Positions 17,027-25,561 of a stretch of 33,899 bases of DNA are shown here, in pieces (position 1 is the stretch's first letter; each line of letters starts with the position of its first letter). The stretch is from an uncultured bacterium (lineage in GTDB: Bacteria; Verrucomicrobiota; Kiritimatiellia; PWTM01). The translations under genes and the position numbers were made by a program. Location of the stretch: NCBI GenBank assembly GCA_938010045.1, contig CALLFZ010000046.1, positions 1-33,899 of the forward strand. The letters are read 5' to 3'. Under the pieces are notes generated by a model. That model saw nothing but the letters and a program-made list of their open reading frames with translations. It made no database searches and was not told the origin of the DNA.

Positions 17027-17880
17027 GCGCGGCGATCGAGGCGCGCGAGGTCAGCGTGCGCGCGGGCGACGTCACGATCTTGGACACCGTGACATTTCGA
17101 ATGGAGGCCGGCGAGCTCGTCGCATTGCTGGGGCCCAATGGCGCGGGCAAAACGACGCTGCTGCGGTGCCTCGCCGGCTTGCGCACACCGACCTCCGGCG
17201 AGGTGCGGGTGGTCGCCCGTCCGCTGTCTCGTATCTCACGCGGCGAATTGGCGCGGGTGCTCGCCTACGTGCCGCAGGTGACGGTACCGGCGCCAGGGTT
17301 TCGCGCGCGCGACCTGGTGCTGCTGGGACGGCACGCGCGGATGGGTTGGTTGGGCGTGCCCGGGGAACCGGACCTCGCGGTGGTCACCGCGGCCATGGAG
17401 ATGACGGGCACCGCGGCGCTGGCCGATCGCCTGCTTGGGGAACTCTCGGCCGGCGAGCTGCAGCGCGTGGCGATCGCTCGCGCTCTCGCCCAACAGCCGG
17501 CCATCGTGTTGCTCGATGAGCCAACAAGCCATCTCGACCTGCGTCAACAGTTGCGCATCGGCGAGATGCTGCGGCGCGTCGCGCACGACTGGCCGCTCGC
17601 CGTGTTGGCGGTCATGCATGACCCCAACCTTGCGGCGCGGTTTGCCGACCGTGTACTGGTGCTCCACCACGGGCGCCGGGTTGCGGACGGCCCGGCCTCA
17701 GCAGCGTTAACGCCGGAACGGCTGCGCGAGGTCTATGGGGTTGAGGCCGAGGTTCAGCGCGGCGCGGAGGGCGAATCGCCGATCGTGGTTGTGCGCGGAC
17801 TCACGTCGCACGATGGTCATGACGGCTCGCCGGGGGAGGCGCCCCCGCGTCACTCGACCGGTGCATCGACCAGGCCGTAG
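17023..17880 (+). CDS. FecE/BtuD-type ABC transporter ATP-binding protein
   Basis: This 285-residue ATPase shows Walker A GPNGAGKT at residues 37-44, signature LSAGELQR, Walker B IVLLDEP with Asp165 and catalytic Glu166, and the H-loop VMHDPNLA. LGRHARMGWLG after the Q-loop region is characteristic of the iron/cobalamin importer subfamily. The start is the GTG of a GTGA junction with the permease, so the two are translationally coupled. The last 30 nt overlap the end of the convergent minus-strand gene. It energises import by the upstream permease. Confidence 0.9.
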   Translation: MSAAIEAREVSVRAGDVTILDTVTFRMEAGELVALLGPNGAGKTTLLRCLAGLRTPTSGEVRVVARPLSRISRGELARVLAYVPQVTVPAPGFRARDLVLLGRHARMGWLGVPGEPDLAVVTAAMEMTGTAALADRLLGELSAGELQRVAIARALAQQPAIVLLDEPTSHLDLRQQLRIGEMLRRVAHDWPLAVLAVMHDPNLAARFADRVLVLHHGRRVADGPASAALTPERLREVYGVEAEVQRGAEGESPIVVVRGLTSHDGHDGSPGEAPPRHSTGASTRP

Positions 17881-19301
17881 GCGCGACCGCTGTCCGCCCG
17901 GACGGCCCAGTGGGCGCCCTGCGAGCGCAACTTGAGGCCGGCGGCGGACGGCGTGGGGACGCCCGCCGCCGGGAAGGCCCCCGCCGCCTCGTCGAGGGAG
18001 GAGGGCAATCGTCCGTTCGTGAGCGCGTAGTGCCGTACGGCCAACACCCAACGCGTTGCCGCCGCCGCCTCGTCCATTTGCGAGGTTCGCTGCCGCACGG
18101 CGGTGAGTTCGGGCAGAAAGTTGCGCAACAGAAGTGTGGCAATGGGATCCTCGAAGACCGCTCGAGGTGAACGAACCATCCGTCGCAACTCCTCGTAGTG
18201 TGCGCCGGCCGCCGCCGGATCCTGGAACGCTGCGATGAGTAGCGACATCCCCGCAACGAGGCGGCGCTGTGTGGCGGAGGGCTCGCTGCCGAGGCGCGCC
18301 AGCAGACGGCGGTTCAGTTCCCGGATTGGGCCCGGCAGACGGGGTGCGCCCGGGACCGGCGGATGGCCGACCCAGAGCACCGAAAGAATCTGCTGCGCCG
18401 TGTTGAGCAGTACCACCGTTTCATAGCGCAGGCCTTCGCAGGCCGTCTCCGCAAACGGCTCCGCCGCGCCCAAGATGCGCAGGATCGCCTCGACGCCCTC
18501 AGGGCGCGCGGCCAGCCGCGCCAACCGGCGCCCGCACCGCAGCGCCTCCTCCGTTACCGCCCACCCGCTGAGCACCTGCGGCAGTGGACCTCCGCCCGAG
18601 AGCCCGCGACCAATCCGCGCCAGATCCTCTAGCGAGGCCATGGCCGCGTTGGTGCGGCCGCCGATCCATTCGATTTGGGCGCGGGCGGACTCGAGCGTTG
18701 CCATCGCGACCACCTCCGAGAGCCAGGTGGCCAGCCGCTCCGCGGGCTCATCGTCGCAGTAGATCCAGGGCGCCCGCGCCGCGCGGCTCCATGCGGAGCG
18801 GGCCGGATGGACCGCGCGCAGTGCCTCAATCCAGAGGATCGCACCGCTCCCGACGACGCCGTCGATCCGGAGGCGAGCTCGCTCGGATCGCGGAACGGAG
18901 GCGAGCGCTCGTTCGACGCCGTTCAGTGTGCGCAGCGTCGGCAGCGCCGAGTCCGGCGGCAGCGAGCGGCAACTGGCCGCGGGGGTGGCGGGCAAAACGT
19001 TCACGCCGGCGATCGGCTCCGGCCAATTGAACGGCTGCCGGACACGGTCGAGCACAAGGGTTGCAACCGCGAACGCGACCGCCACGACGACGCCGATGAG
19101 GCTGACGACGCGCGCGGCAGACCGCCGTTGAGTCGCCGGTGACGGTGGCCCGGCCATGGACAAGGTCGGCGGCAACGGCGGAGGAGATGGGGTGGGGGAC
19201 AGCGGCTCTTGCGACGTCAATTGCTGCAGCCGGCTGAGCGCGTCGTCATGCGGCCGGTCAACGCCCAACGGCGGCGGAACGCTGGGCGGGGGGATGTCCA
19301 T
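17850..19301 (-). CDS. Uncharacterised single-TM protein coupled to argH
   Basis: I do not recognise a named family. The 483-residue protein has a Pro-rich cytoplasmic N-terminus (residues 1-60), one membrane segment at about 64-85 (VVSLIGVVVAVAFAVATLVL), and a long, Ala/Arg-rich, probably helical extracytoplasmic part. The C-terminal segment AVRHYALTNGRLPSSLDEA followed by GVPTPSAAGLKLRSQG resembles the end of a family I associate with Planctomycetes/Verrucomicrobia (LALxxYxxxxGxxPxxLxxL ... vPxDP). Its ATG overlaps the argH stop (TGA at 19301-19303), so it is translationally coupled, although no arginine-related function is apparent. It ends convergently inside the ABC ATPase gene by 31 nt. 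Confidence 0.65.
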   Translation of the reverse strand: MDIPPPSVPPPLGVDRPHDDALSRLQQLTSQEPLSPTPSPPPLPPTLSMAGPPSPATQRRSAARVVSLIGVVVAVAFAVATLVLDRVRQPFNWPEPIAGVNVLPATPAASCRSLPPDSALPTLRTLNGVERALASVPRSERARLRIDGVVGSGAILWIEALRAVHPARSAWSRAARAPWIYCDDEPAERLATWLSEVVAMATLESARAQIEWIGGRTNAAMASLEDLARIGRGLSGGGPLPQVLSGWAVTEEALRCGRRLARLAARPEGVEAILRILGAAEPFAETACEGLRYETVVLLNTAQQILSVLWVGHPPVPGAPRLPGPIRELNRRLLARLGSEPSATQRRLVAGMSLLIAAFQDPAAAGAHYEELRRMVRSPRAVFEDPIATLLLRNFLPELTAVRQRTSQMDEAAAATRWVLAVRHYALTNGRLPSSLDEAAGAFPAAGVPTPSAAGLKLRSQGAHWAVRADSGRAYGLVDAPVE

Positions 19302-20698
19302 CAGCCGGGATCGGCCGCCGGCGGCCACCGCCGCCGCAATACGCGCGACCAGGCGCGGTACAGGGCCGCTTGTTCTCGGCGCGCCTCGTTGCGGGCGGCC
19401 GCGACGCGATGACGAAGCTCGTTCCAGTGAATGCCCGCCGGCGCCCCGAGATGGGTCTTGCGCGCAACTGCAACATCGGGATCTTCCGCCGCCAGCTCGC
19501 CGAGACGTGCGCGCACGGTGTGGTAGGCGTCGCGAAATGGCATGCCGCCGGCGACCAGCTCGAGCGCGCGGTCCGTAGCGAACACGTCCGGCGAAAACGC
19601 TCTCCGAAGCCGCTCGGGCCGCAGGCGTACCCCCCGCACCAGCGGCGTCATGATCCGCAGCGACGCGCGCGCTGTGGCCATCCCGCGCAGATACGGTTCT
19701 TTGGTCTCCTGCAAATCGCGCTGGTAGCCGGACGGAGCCGCGCGAAGCACCTCCAGAACGACGGCCGCGTCCGCCGCGACGCGCGCGGCGCGCGCGCGAA
19801 TCAGTTCGAGGACATCCGGGTTCCGCTTCTGCGGCATGATACTGCTGCCGGTGCAGAAGCCGTCCGGCAACTCGAAGTATCCGAACTCCGGCATCGAAAA
19901 TAGAACGAGATCCTCGGCAAGTCGCGAGAGTGTGACCATCGCCTGCGCGGCCGCGTGGAGCGCGAGCGCTTCGATCTTGCCGCGGGTGTGGTTCGCATAG
20001 AGCACGGTGTGGGTCGGCCGCGAAAAGCCCAGCAGCTCCGCGGTGCGTTCGCGTTCGATCGGCAGTGGCACGCCGTAGCTCGCGGCCGAACCGAGCGGAC
20101 ACTGGTCGGCGTGATCGGCCGCGTCGAGCGCGATCGCGGCATCGTCCGTCAGATCCTCCGCCCACGCGGCGGCCCACAGCCCCACCGAGGAGGGCATCGC
20201 GGGCTGCAGGTGCGTGCGGCCGACCATCGGCACGTCGCGGTGGGCCTCGCCCAGATCGAGCAGGGCGCCGGCCAGTGCGGTGGCATCGAGCGCCGCGCCG
20301 AGCAGGTGATCGCGCGTGTGCAGACGCAGCGCAGTGGCGACCTGGTCGTTGCGGCTGCGCCCCGTGTGAATGCGACGCCCCACCTCGCCGAGGCGCTCCG
20401 TGAGCCGCCGTTCGATCGCGAGGTGCCCGTCTTGGTCCTCCGGGCGAATCTCAAACCGGCCCGCCGCCGCCTCCGCCGCCAGGTCGCCGAGCGCGGCGAC
20501 GACGGCGCGCGCGTCCTCCCGGCGCAGCACCGGCGGCCGCACCTTCATCTCCGCCAGCATCGTGACATGTGCCGCGGTGCCGAGGCAGTCGTACACGACC
20601 AGCTCCCGGTCAAGCTCGGCATCGCGGCCCGCCGTGTAGGCGAGCACGTCCTCGCGAATACGACCCACCACGGTGCGTCGAACGTTCGATCGCCTCAT
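19301..20698 (-). CDS. argH: Argininosuccinate lyase
   Basis: This 465-residue enzyme of the fumarase/aspartase superfamily splits argininosuccinate into arginine and fumarate, the last step of arginine synthesis. It carries the signature loop TGSSIMPQKRNPDV with the catalytic Ser near residue 283, plus HTGRSRNDQVAT (near 110-121) and VGRTHLQPAMPSSVG. The usual N-terminal WGGRF motif is reduced to VVGRIREDVLAYTAGRD, so the N-terminus is somewhat divergent, and no strong ribosome binding site is visible at the ATG at 20698. Other arg genes are not in the window. Confidence 0.92.
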   Translation of the reverse strand: MRRSNVRRTVVGRIREDVLAYTAGRDAELDRELVVYDCLGTAAHVTMLAEMKVRPPVLRREDARAVVAALGDLAAEAAAGRFEIRPEDQDGHLAIERRLTERLGEVGRRIHTGRSRNDQVATALRLHTRDHLLGAALDATALAGALLDLGEAHRDVPMVGRTHLQPAMPSSVGLWAAAWAEDLTDDAAIALDAADHADQCPLGSAASYGVPLPIERERTAELLGFSRPTHTVLYANHTRGKIEALALHAAAQAMVTLSRLAEDLVLFSMPEFGYFELPDGFCTGSSIMPQKRNPDVLELIRARAARVAADAAVVLEVLRAAPSGYQRDLQETKEPYLRGMATARASLRIMTPLVRGVRLRPERLRRAFSPDVFATDRALELVAGGMPFRDAYHTVRARLGELAAEDPDVAVARKTHLGAPAGIHWNELRHRVAAARNEARREQAALYRAWSRVLRRRWPPAADPG

Positions 20699-21118
20699 GA
20701 AGCTCTCCGGCGTTGCGGCCGCCCGTACGATAGCGCCGTGGCGGCCTCATGGCGAGATCAGAAAAAGCCGACCGGCTAGTGGCACCATGACACAACGGCG
20801 CAAGGCCAGAACGATCGGCGAGCCCGAAGCCGGAAACTAAAGGGTCAATCTCGAACGAGCCCGCTGGAGTCGGACGGCGCCCGGGGAATGAACCGGATGT
20901 CCGCCCTGGAAGATTCGCGTTCGCCCGGCGCGAGGGCGGCGGCCGCCGCCGCAACGGAGGGGACGGACTGTGCTCTGCGGCGAGGAGCACCGGCGGTAGA
21001 TCGTGGCGATTCCCGCGCGACGCAGCGCTGCGGCGATTCCGCGCTGCGACGGCGGGGCTCAGCGTCGAGCCGCGACGTCTGCACCGCGCGGAAGCCGATT
21101 GCGCTGCGGACTCTTTCT

Positions 21119-21144
21119 GAGGGGTGAGCCGAGGGGTCTGAATG
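21119..21144 (+). repeat. Dispersed 26-nt repeat, copy 2
   Basis: Matches 5741-5766 at 23 of 26 positions (GAGGGGT...CGAGGGGTCTG...ATG). Confidence 0.5.
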
Positions 21145-21221
21145 CGGATAGGAGTGCACGTGTGCCGGTCCGGAATCGAACACTGCATACCACAAAAGAG
21201 GCTTCGCTGCTCGCGGGCTTC

Positions 21222-21245
21222 CTCTGAGAGCCGCTCTGAGAGCCG
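21222..21245 (+). repeat. 12-nt tandem duplication
   Basis: CTCTGAGAGCCG occurs twice back to back at 21222-21233 and 21234-21245. Confidence 0.6.
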
Positions 21246-21269
21246 CTCGCCATCGATCGCGGCTCCCAA

Positions 21270-21347
21270 TGGGGACAGGCACCCGACAAGAAGTTATAGT
21301 CGGCGGAACGCGAGATGGTTGCGTTCTTGCGCATGTGCCTGTCCCCA
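21270..21347. repeat. Inverted-repeat cassette 1 (TGGGGACAGGCAC ends)
   Basis: TGGGGACAGGCAC at 21270-21282 and its perfect reverse complement GTGCCTGTCCCCA at 21335-21347 enclose a 52-nt core. The motif occurs singly at 5784-5796 and, with one change or extension, at 31818-31830 and 31998-32010. The form resembles a small non-autonomous element or a REP-like pair; no transposase is in the window. Confidence 0.6.
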
Positions 21348-21449
21348 GTCGAGAACGGGGAGACAGGTACCGGACTTGTGGCCAGACGCCGACCGCCGCA
21401 CTCGGCTTGACGCCGGTGGGCCGCCACCCGGCGTACACGACCGGGCTCA

Positions 21450-21521
21450 ATGGGGACAGGCCGTTGGGCACACCCTTCGGTGACCTGCGCCCACTCTGCT
21501 GAGTAAGCTGCCTGTCCCCAT
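21450..21521. repeat. Inverted-repeat cassette 2 (ATGGGGACAGGC ends)
   Basis: ATGGGGACAGGC at 21450-21461 and GCCTGTCCCCAT at 21510-21521 form a perfect 12-nt inverted repeat around a 48-nt core. The core differs from that of cassette 1. Confidence 0.6.
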
Positions 21522-22079
21522 GGCGCTTGTGCCGGCGCTTGGGACTGTTCCCATGGCGGCTGAGGCGGGGCGACTGACGCGAGGTGATCGGCCGGCCCAA
21601 CGTGCCCGTCCCCACAGCCGTTTCCACAGCCCGAGACGTGTTTGTCCCCGGTGCCGCCCTAGGCCGTTGCATGTGCCAGTCCTCGGAGAGGCATAGACCT
21701 CGTTCGGCCGGGCCATAACGCGCTCAGACGCTTCGCGGCCGGCTAGGTCTGGACGAAGCGCCGGAGGGTTTCAACGAGAGAGACGTCGAGGCTCTTCCCA
21801 AACGAAGAGCAACGGAGTGGAGTCGGCGTTCATGCGGGTCCGATCGCGCGCAACCGCCAGCCGCGCGCGGGGCTGGATGGTCGCAACATTCGTGATATGC
21901 GGGGGAACGGCGAGATCCACGGGCAAATGGCGCGAGGACCTTGGGTTACACGATATTGCCATCCCTTCACCGACGTCGGTATGGGCCGATCATTTCCCAA
22001 CAACACAACAGCGCAATCGGCTCCTCGCGCGGGAGCGGAGCGCGAATCGGAAGAGGGACTGCCGAAGGGACATCGCTCG

Positions 22080-22825
22080 ACGCTCGTGAACGGCGACTGC
22101 GACGGCGTGACCAGCGCAAGCATGGAGCAGTTGCGCGCCGGTAAGCCGGTCGTCGCGGATCTGGAGATTGTCGCCGGCGTGGAGGCGCACGACGACGGCG
22201 ACTGGTTTGGGGTCCCGTTCACGCTCGCGCCCGGCGACCCGCCGCGCGCGAGGTCGCTGGTTGCACCGCATTGCGCCGGCGAAATCGAGCTGCCGGAAGA
22301 GGCCAACGACGTGTTGCGGCCGCCGGGATTGCCGACACAGACGGTTTGCAGGCGGTGCATGGCGCGATCTCAATCGTCACGGCGGGCGGAAAGGAGGGGT
22401 CGCTTCGCTTGCGCATTCGTTTCGGGTGCGGCCGATCGGCGCTGGTCGCGGCAAGGTTTGACGGGCCGCGGAGCGCGAGGTGCCGAAGCGCGATCTCGCG
22501 CTGGATGCGCGTTGGACCCCACCGATGCCGGCGGTGTTGGGAAGCGTTGGTGCGACCGTTGGTGCGACCGGTCACCTCGAGTTCTGCGCGCTTGTCACCT
22601 TGTCGGCCTACGGCGCTCGATCCAACGCGCCTCGGCGGGTGGTCCTCGCCGTGAAACGTTCGGGCTGGATGGAGGGCTGCCGATCCCGCCGACCCGGAGG
22701 GCGCTGGCGGCGTGCTTCGCCGCAGTTGGCCCATCGGACTCGTTGACAGTGGCGCTGCCCATACCGGCTCCCCCCGCCGCTCCGTTCCTCGCGGACGCGC
22801 CGCGCGCCCCTCACGGTGCGGCGCT
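22080..22825 (+). pseudogene. Possible frameshifted remnant of an unknown gene
   Basis: Successive plus-strand stretches have protein-like composition and G/C-rich third positions but lie in different frames: about 22086-22350 (GKPVVADLEIVAGVEAHDDG, then DWFGVPFTLAPGDPP), about 22345-22480 (GAISIVTAGGKEGSLRLRI), about 22480-22670 (DLALDARWTPPMPAVLGSVG), then a Pro/Ala-rich tail to 22830. Read together they could be one decayed coding sequence of about 240 codons with three frameshifts. I recognise no family. In high-GC DNA such patterns also arise by chance, so this is tentative. Confidence 0.25.
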
Positions 22826-24193
22826 TCAGCCGAGGTAGGCGCCTTGTTCGCGTAACAGTGCCTGGAGTTTCGAAATGTCCACTTGCCGGGGCTCGCAGTG
22901 GTCTTTGACCGCGAGCGCCGCCGCCGCGCCCGCCGCGTGTCCGGTCACGAGGCAGGCGGCGATGAGGCGCATGCTCTCGATCAGCTTCTCGTCTACGCTC
23001 ACGCACCGTCCGGCGGCGAGGAGACCGTCCAGCTTTTTCGGCACCAGCACGCCGTAGGGAATCGGCCACTCCGGTCCCCGGCCGTTGTCGGCGCCGCCCA
23101 CGCCGATGGTGTTCGGGAACCTCCGGCTCCGATTGGCGTCGGCGCGCGTGAGGGTTTCGACGCCGGCGAGGATGCGGCTGATCCGCACGCCGAGCTGCGG
23201 AGCCGTATCGAGGAGAACGAGCGATTCGCCGCCGGGCTTGCTGCGGAGCGTCTGCACGCGCTTCCAGATGGTGCGGCGGTGCTCGATCTCGAGGCGCGTC
23301 AGCTCGCGCACGTCGAGCGCGTTGGAGCTCGGGCCGCGCAGGTTCACCCATCGGACCGATGGGTGAGGCGTCAGACCGCCAAGGTTGGTGATCCCGGCCT
23401 TCTTCAGTTCTTCATGATCGGCCCGGTCCACATTGCCGAGACGATGAACCAACCCGATCGCGTGAAGGCGTTGCTCGTGCTCGGCACCGGCCGCCGCGAA
23501 AACGTCGCCATCGCCGGTGGCATCGACGAGAACCTTGCCCAGCACCGCGTGGCGGCCGGATTTGCCATCCACGACCACGCCGCAGGGGCGGTCGCCATCC
23601 ATCACCACATCGGTCGCCCAGCAGTGGAACAGCACGCGCACGCCAGCCTCCGTCACCAGCTCGTCCATCGCGATCTTCGTTGCCTCGGGGTCAGAGGTGG
23701 GGTTCGCGCGGTCGTCGGCGTGGTTGAGAATGGCGCCGTCCATGTTGGCGAGCCGGTTGAGCAGTTCGCCGCCGATGCCGCGCAGTGTGCGGCGGAGCTG
23801 GCCGTCCACGAGGGCATGCGTACCCATCACGAGCAGCACCATGCCGCCGCTCCAGAGCCCGCCGAAGAAGCCATAGCGCTCGATCAGCGTTGTGCGGACC
23901 CCAGCGCGCGCGGCGGCGACGGCGGCCGCCACCCCCGCCGAGCCGCCGCCGACGACGAGCACATCGGTCTCTTCGAGCGTGGGTAATGGTCGCGCGGGCT
24001 GAATGACGCCGTCCGCGGTTCGCTGGGCCGGATACCTCGGCCGGCTTTCGGGCGCGATGAGCTGCAGCTCTCGCGCGCCCTTTGCTGCGGCCTCTTCCTC
24101 GGCCACGACCCGCCGCGCAAACGGTGCGCCGAGCCCGGCGGCAGCCATCGAGAGCAGCACCTGGCGGCGGGATATGCGATTCAGCGAACTCAT
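22826..24193 (-). CDS. Tat-exported FAD-dependent oxidoreductase (PF12831-type)
   Basis: This 455-residue protein begins with a twin-arginine signal (ISRRQVLLSMAAAGLGAPFA), so it is probably exported folded with its cofactor. The FAD-binding motif DVLVVGGGSAGVAAAVAAA lies near residue 78-96, followed by TTLIERYGFFGGLWSGGMV, which is typical of the FAD-dependent oxidoreductase family PF12831. The second cofactor motif is VLVDATGDGDVFAAAG, and the C-terminal FAD site is LLAAGRCVSVDEKLIESMR with AAGAAAAL. The substrate is unknown; such proteins are abundant in Planctomycetes and Verrucomicrobia. A GGAGGT at 24200-24205 lies 6 nt upstream of the ATG and fixes the start. Confidence 0.85.
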   Translation of the reverse strand: MSSLNRISRRQVLLSMAAAGLGAPFARRVVAEEEAAAKGARELQLIAPESRPRYPAQRTADGVIQPARPLPTLEETDVLVVGGGSAGVAAAVAAARAGVRTTLIERYGFFGGLWSGGMVLLVMGTHALVDGQLRRTLRGIGGELLNRLANMDGAILNHADDRANPTSDPEATKIAMDELVTEAGVRVLFHCWATDVVMDGDRPCGVVVDGKSGRHAVLGKVLVDATGDGDVFAAAGAEHEQRLHAIGLVHRLGNVDRADHEELKKAGITNLGGLTPHPSVRWVNLRGPSSNALDVRELTRLEIEHRRTIWKRVQTLRSKPGGESLVLLDTAPQLGVRISRILAGVETLTRADANRSRRFPNTIGVGGADNGRGPEWPIPYGVLVPKKLDGLLAAGRCVSVDEKLIESMRLIAACLVTGHAAGAAAALAVKDHCEPRQVDISKLQALLREQGAYLG

Positions 24194-24199
24194 GCGGCG

Positions 24200-24205
24200 A
24201 CCTCC
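24200..24205 (-). promoter_or_regulatory. Shine-Dalgarno of the FAD oxidoreductase gene
   Basis: GGAGGT on the minus strand, 6 nt before the ATG at 24193. It supports that start codon. Confidence 0.75.
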
Positions 24206-24337
24206 ATGGTTCGTCGGATACCGAAGAAGACTACCCCGCCGCGCTGGATCGCATCAAGCGGCGGGGACGGCGAGGGGAGGGTCGGGGTGGCCTCTCCGCC
24301 CACCGCGCGGTCATGCCCGAGCTGTCCGACCGCTCGT

Positions 24338-25024
24338 TCAGATCCGGGACGCGGCGTCGCGGTCGAGCCAGAGCTCCACCGCGGGGTGTCCCAACGTCGC
24401 CGCGCCGGCGGGCAGCGAGCTTGGGTTCGCGATGAGCCGCGCGATGATCTCCGCCTTCTCGGCGCCCGTTACAATGAAGAGCAGTAGATCGATTCGCTGA
24501 AAAAGGAGCGGCGTGGTGCTGATCCGCTGGGGAGGAGCAGGGCGGAGGACCGGAACCGCCCAGCGTCCGGACTCTGTCGCGCGTGCGACGTCGTGGAGCG
24601 AAAATAGCGAGGCGGTGTGGCCATCCGCGCCAATGCCCAGTACGCCGAGAGACACCCTCACGCCGCGGGACAACATCGCATCGAGGTCCGCCGAGAATTC
24701 TGCAGCGGCCTCCTCAAGTGTGCTTGCGGTGTGCACGGTCACGAAGCGTTCGGACGGAAGCCCTGCGGCGCTGAGGCGCGGCAGGATGGTCCCTTGATTC
24801 GATTCGGGGGATTCCGACGGGACATGCCGCTCATCGCTGAGAAATGCGTAGGCTGGATTGGGGCCCACGCCGCCCACCTCCGCGAGCCGGCTGTAGGCGG
24901 CCAGCGGAGTGCGCCCACCGGCCAGCATCACGGCGTGGCTCGGGCCCTCGTGCAGCGCTTCGCGGAGCCGCCGAGCGAGCGCATCGGCCAAGACCGCCGA
25001 ATCGTGGAACACGCGCACGTCCAT
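24338..25024 (-). CDS. pgl: 6-phosphogluconolactonase
   Basis: This 228-residue cytosolic enzyme hydrolyses 6-phosphogluconolactone in the oxidative pentose phosphate pathway. Family motifs are present: MLAGGRTPLAAY, FLSDERHVP, and LGIGADGHTASLFS, in the standard order, with the ESNQGTIL segment between. I chose ATG 25024 (MDVRVFHDSAVLADALA) because the family begins there; a GTG at 25063 would add 13 residues without clear homology. No zwf or gnd is nearby. The gene lies in a minus-strand run with 107 nt to the receiver gene, so it may have its own promoter. Confidence 0.9.
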   Translation of the reverse strand: MDVRVFHDSAVLADALARRLREALHEGPSHAVMLAGGRTPLAAYSRLAEVGGVGPNPAYAFLSDERHVPSESPESNQGTILPRLSAAGLPSERFVTVHTASTLEEAAAEFSADLDAMLSRGVRVSLGVLGIGADGHTASLFSLHDVARATESGRWAVPVLRPAPPQRISTTPLLFQRIDLLLFIVTGAEKAEIIARLIANPSSLPAGAATLGHPAVELWLDRDAASRI

Positions 25025-25171
25025 GTGCTGCACTATGCCGCCGTTGGCCAGTTCGACCAGCACGACGGGTGAGGTTCAACCGCTAGCACACACCGGACTC
25101 GCCGAGACGCCGTCCCTCCGCACGCGGACCTCCGTCCAGGCGGGTTTCGGCTGAAGAGCGGAGCTGGCCGA

Positions 25172-25561
25172 TCAGGCATTCGTGTGCCTCGACGAAGGCG
25201 TACCCGACGGACGCTCAAAATAGCGGCGGACCGCGTCCAGGATCTCCTCCGGATAGAGGGGTTTGTGAAACAGCCGGCGGACGTTCGCGAATTGCTTCAT
25301 TTCCTCTTCGTCGAAATCGGGGTCCGCCGTCATCACGATGACCGGTCGTCGGATCCCTTCTGATTCCATCACCATGAGCAATTCCGCTCCGTTCATCCCG
25401 GGCATGTGGAAGTCGAGCAGGACGCCCTTACACTTCGGGTCGCGGAGATGCCGGTACGCCGACGCGCCTTCGTGCGCGACCCGCACCTCATACCCTTCCC
25501 CGATCAGCAGCTCCGCCAAAAGGGAGGTCAGCGTCCGATCGTCATCCACAACCAGAATCAT
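25172..25561 (-). CDS. Stand-alone CheY-like response regulator
   Basis: This 129-residue protein is a single receiver domain. Acidic pocket residues Asp6 and Asp7, phospho-acceptor Asp50 (LLDFHMPGM), Thr78 (VIVMTADPD) and Lys100 (FHKPL) are all in place. It has no output domain, so it must act by protein interaction or in a phosphorelay. No histidine kinase is in the window. The ATG overlaps the stop of the upstream basic protein gene in an ATGA junction, so expression of the two is coupled. Confidence 0.9.
   Translation of the reverse strand: MILVVDDDRTLTSLLAELLIGEGYEVRVAHEGASAYRHLRDPKCKGVLLDFHMPGMNGAELLMVMESEGIRRPVIVMTADPDFDEEEMKQFANVRRLFHKPLYPEEILDAVRRYFERPSGTPSSRHTNA

Larger units (their letters stand above)
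20699..22079. other. Long intergenic region with repeat cassettes, no intact gene
   Basis: No frame here has a domain I recognise. The region holds a 26-nt dispersed repeat (21119-21144), a 12-nt tandem duplication (21222-21245), two inverted-repeat cassettes (21270-21347 and 21450-21521), and several degenerate copies of the same motif between 21541 and 21652, including GTGCCCGTCCCCA at 21602-21614. A GCGCAATCGGCTCC element at 22011-22024 recurs elsewhere. It looks like a graveyard for small repeats. Confidence 0.55.

Noticed and set aside
21160-21200. tRNA T-arm-like CCGGAATCGAAC on the plus strand
   Set aside because: The flanking bases cannot form the T stem or an acceptor stem.
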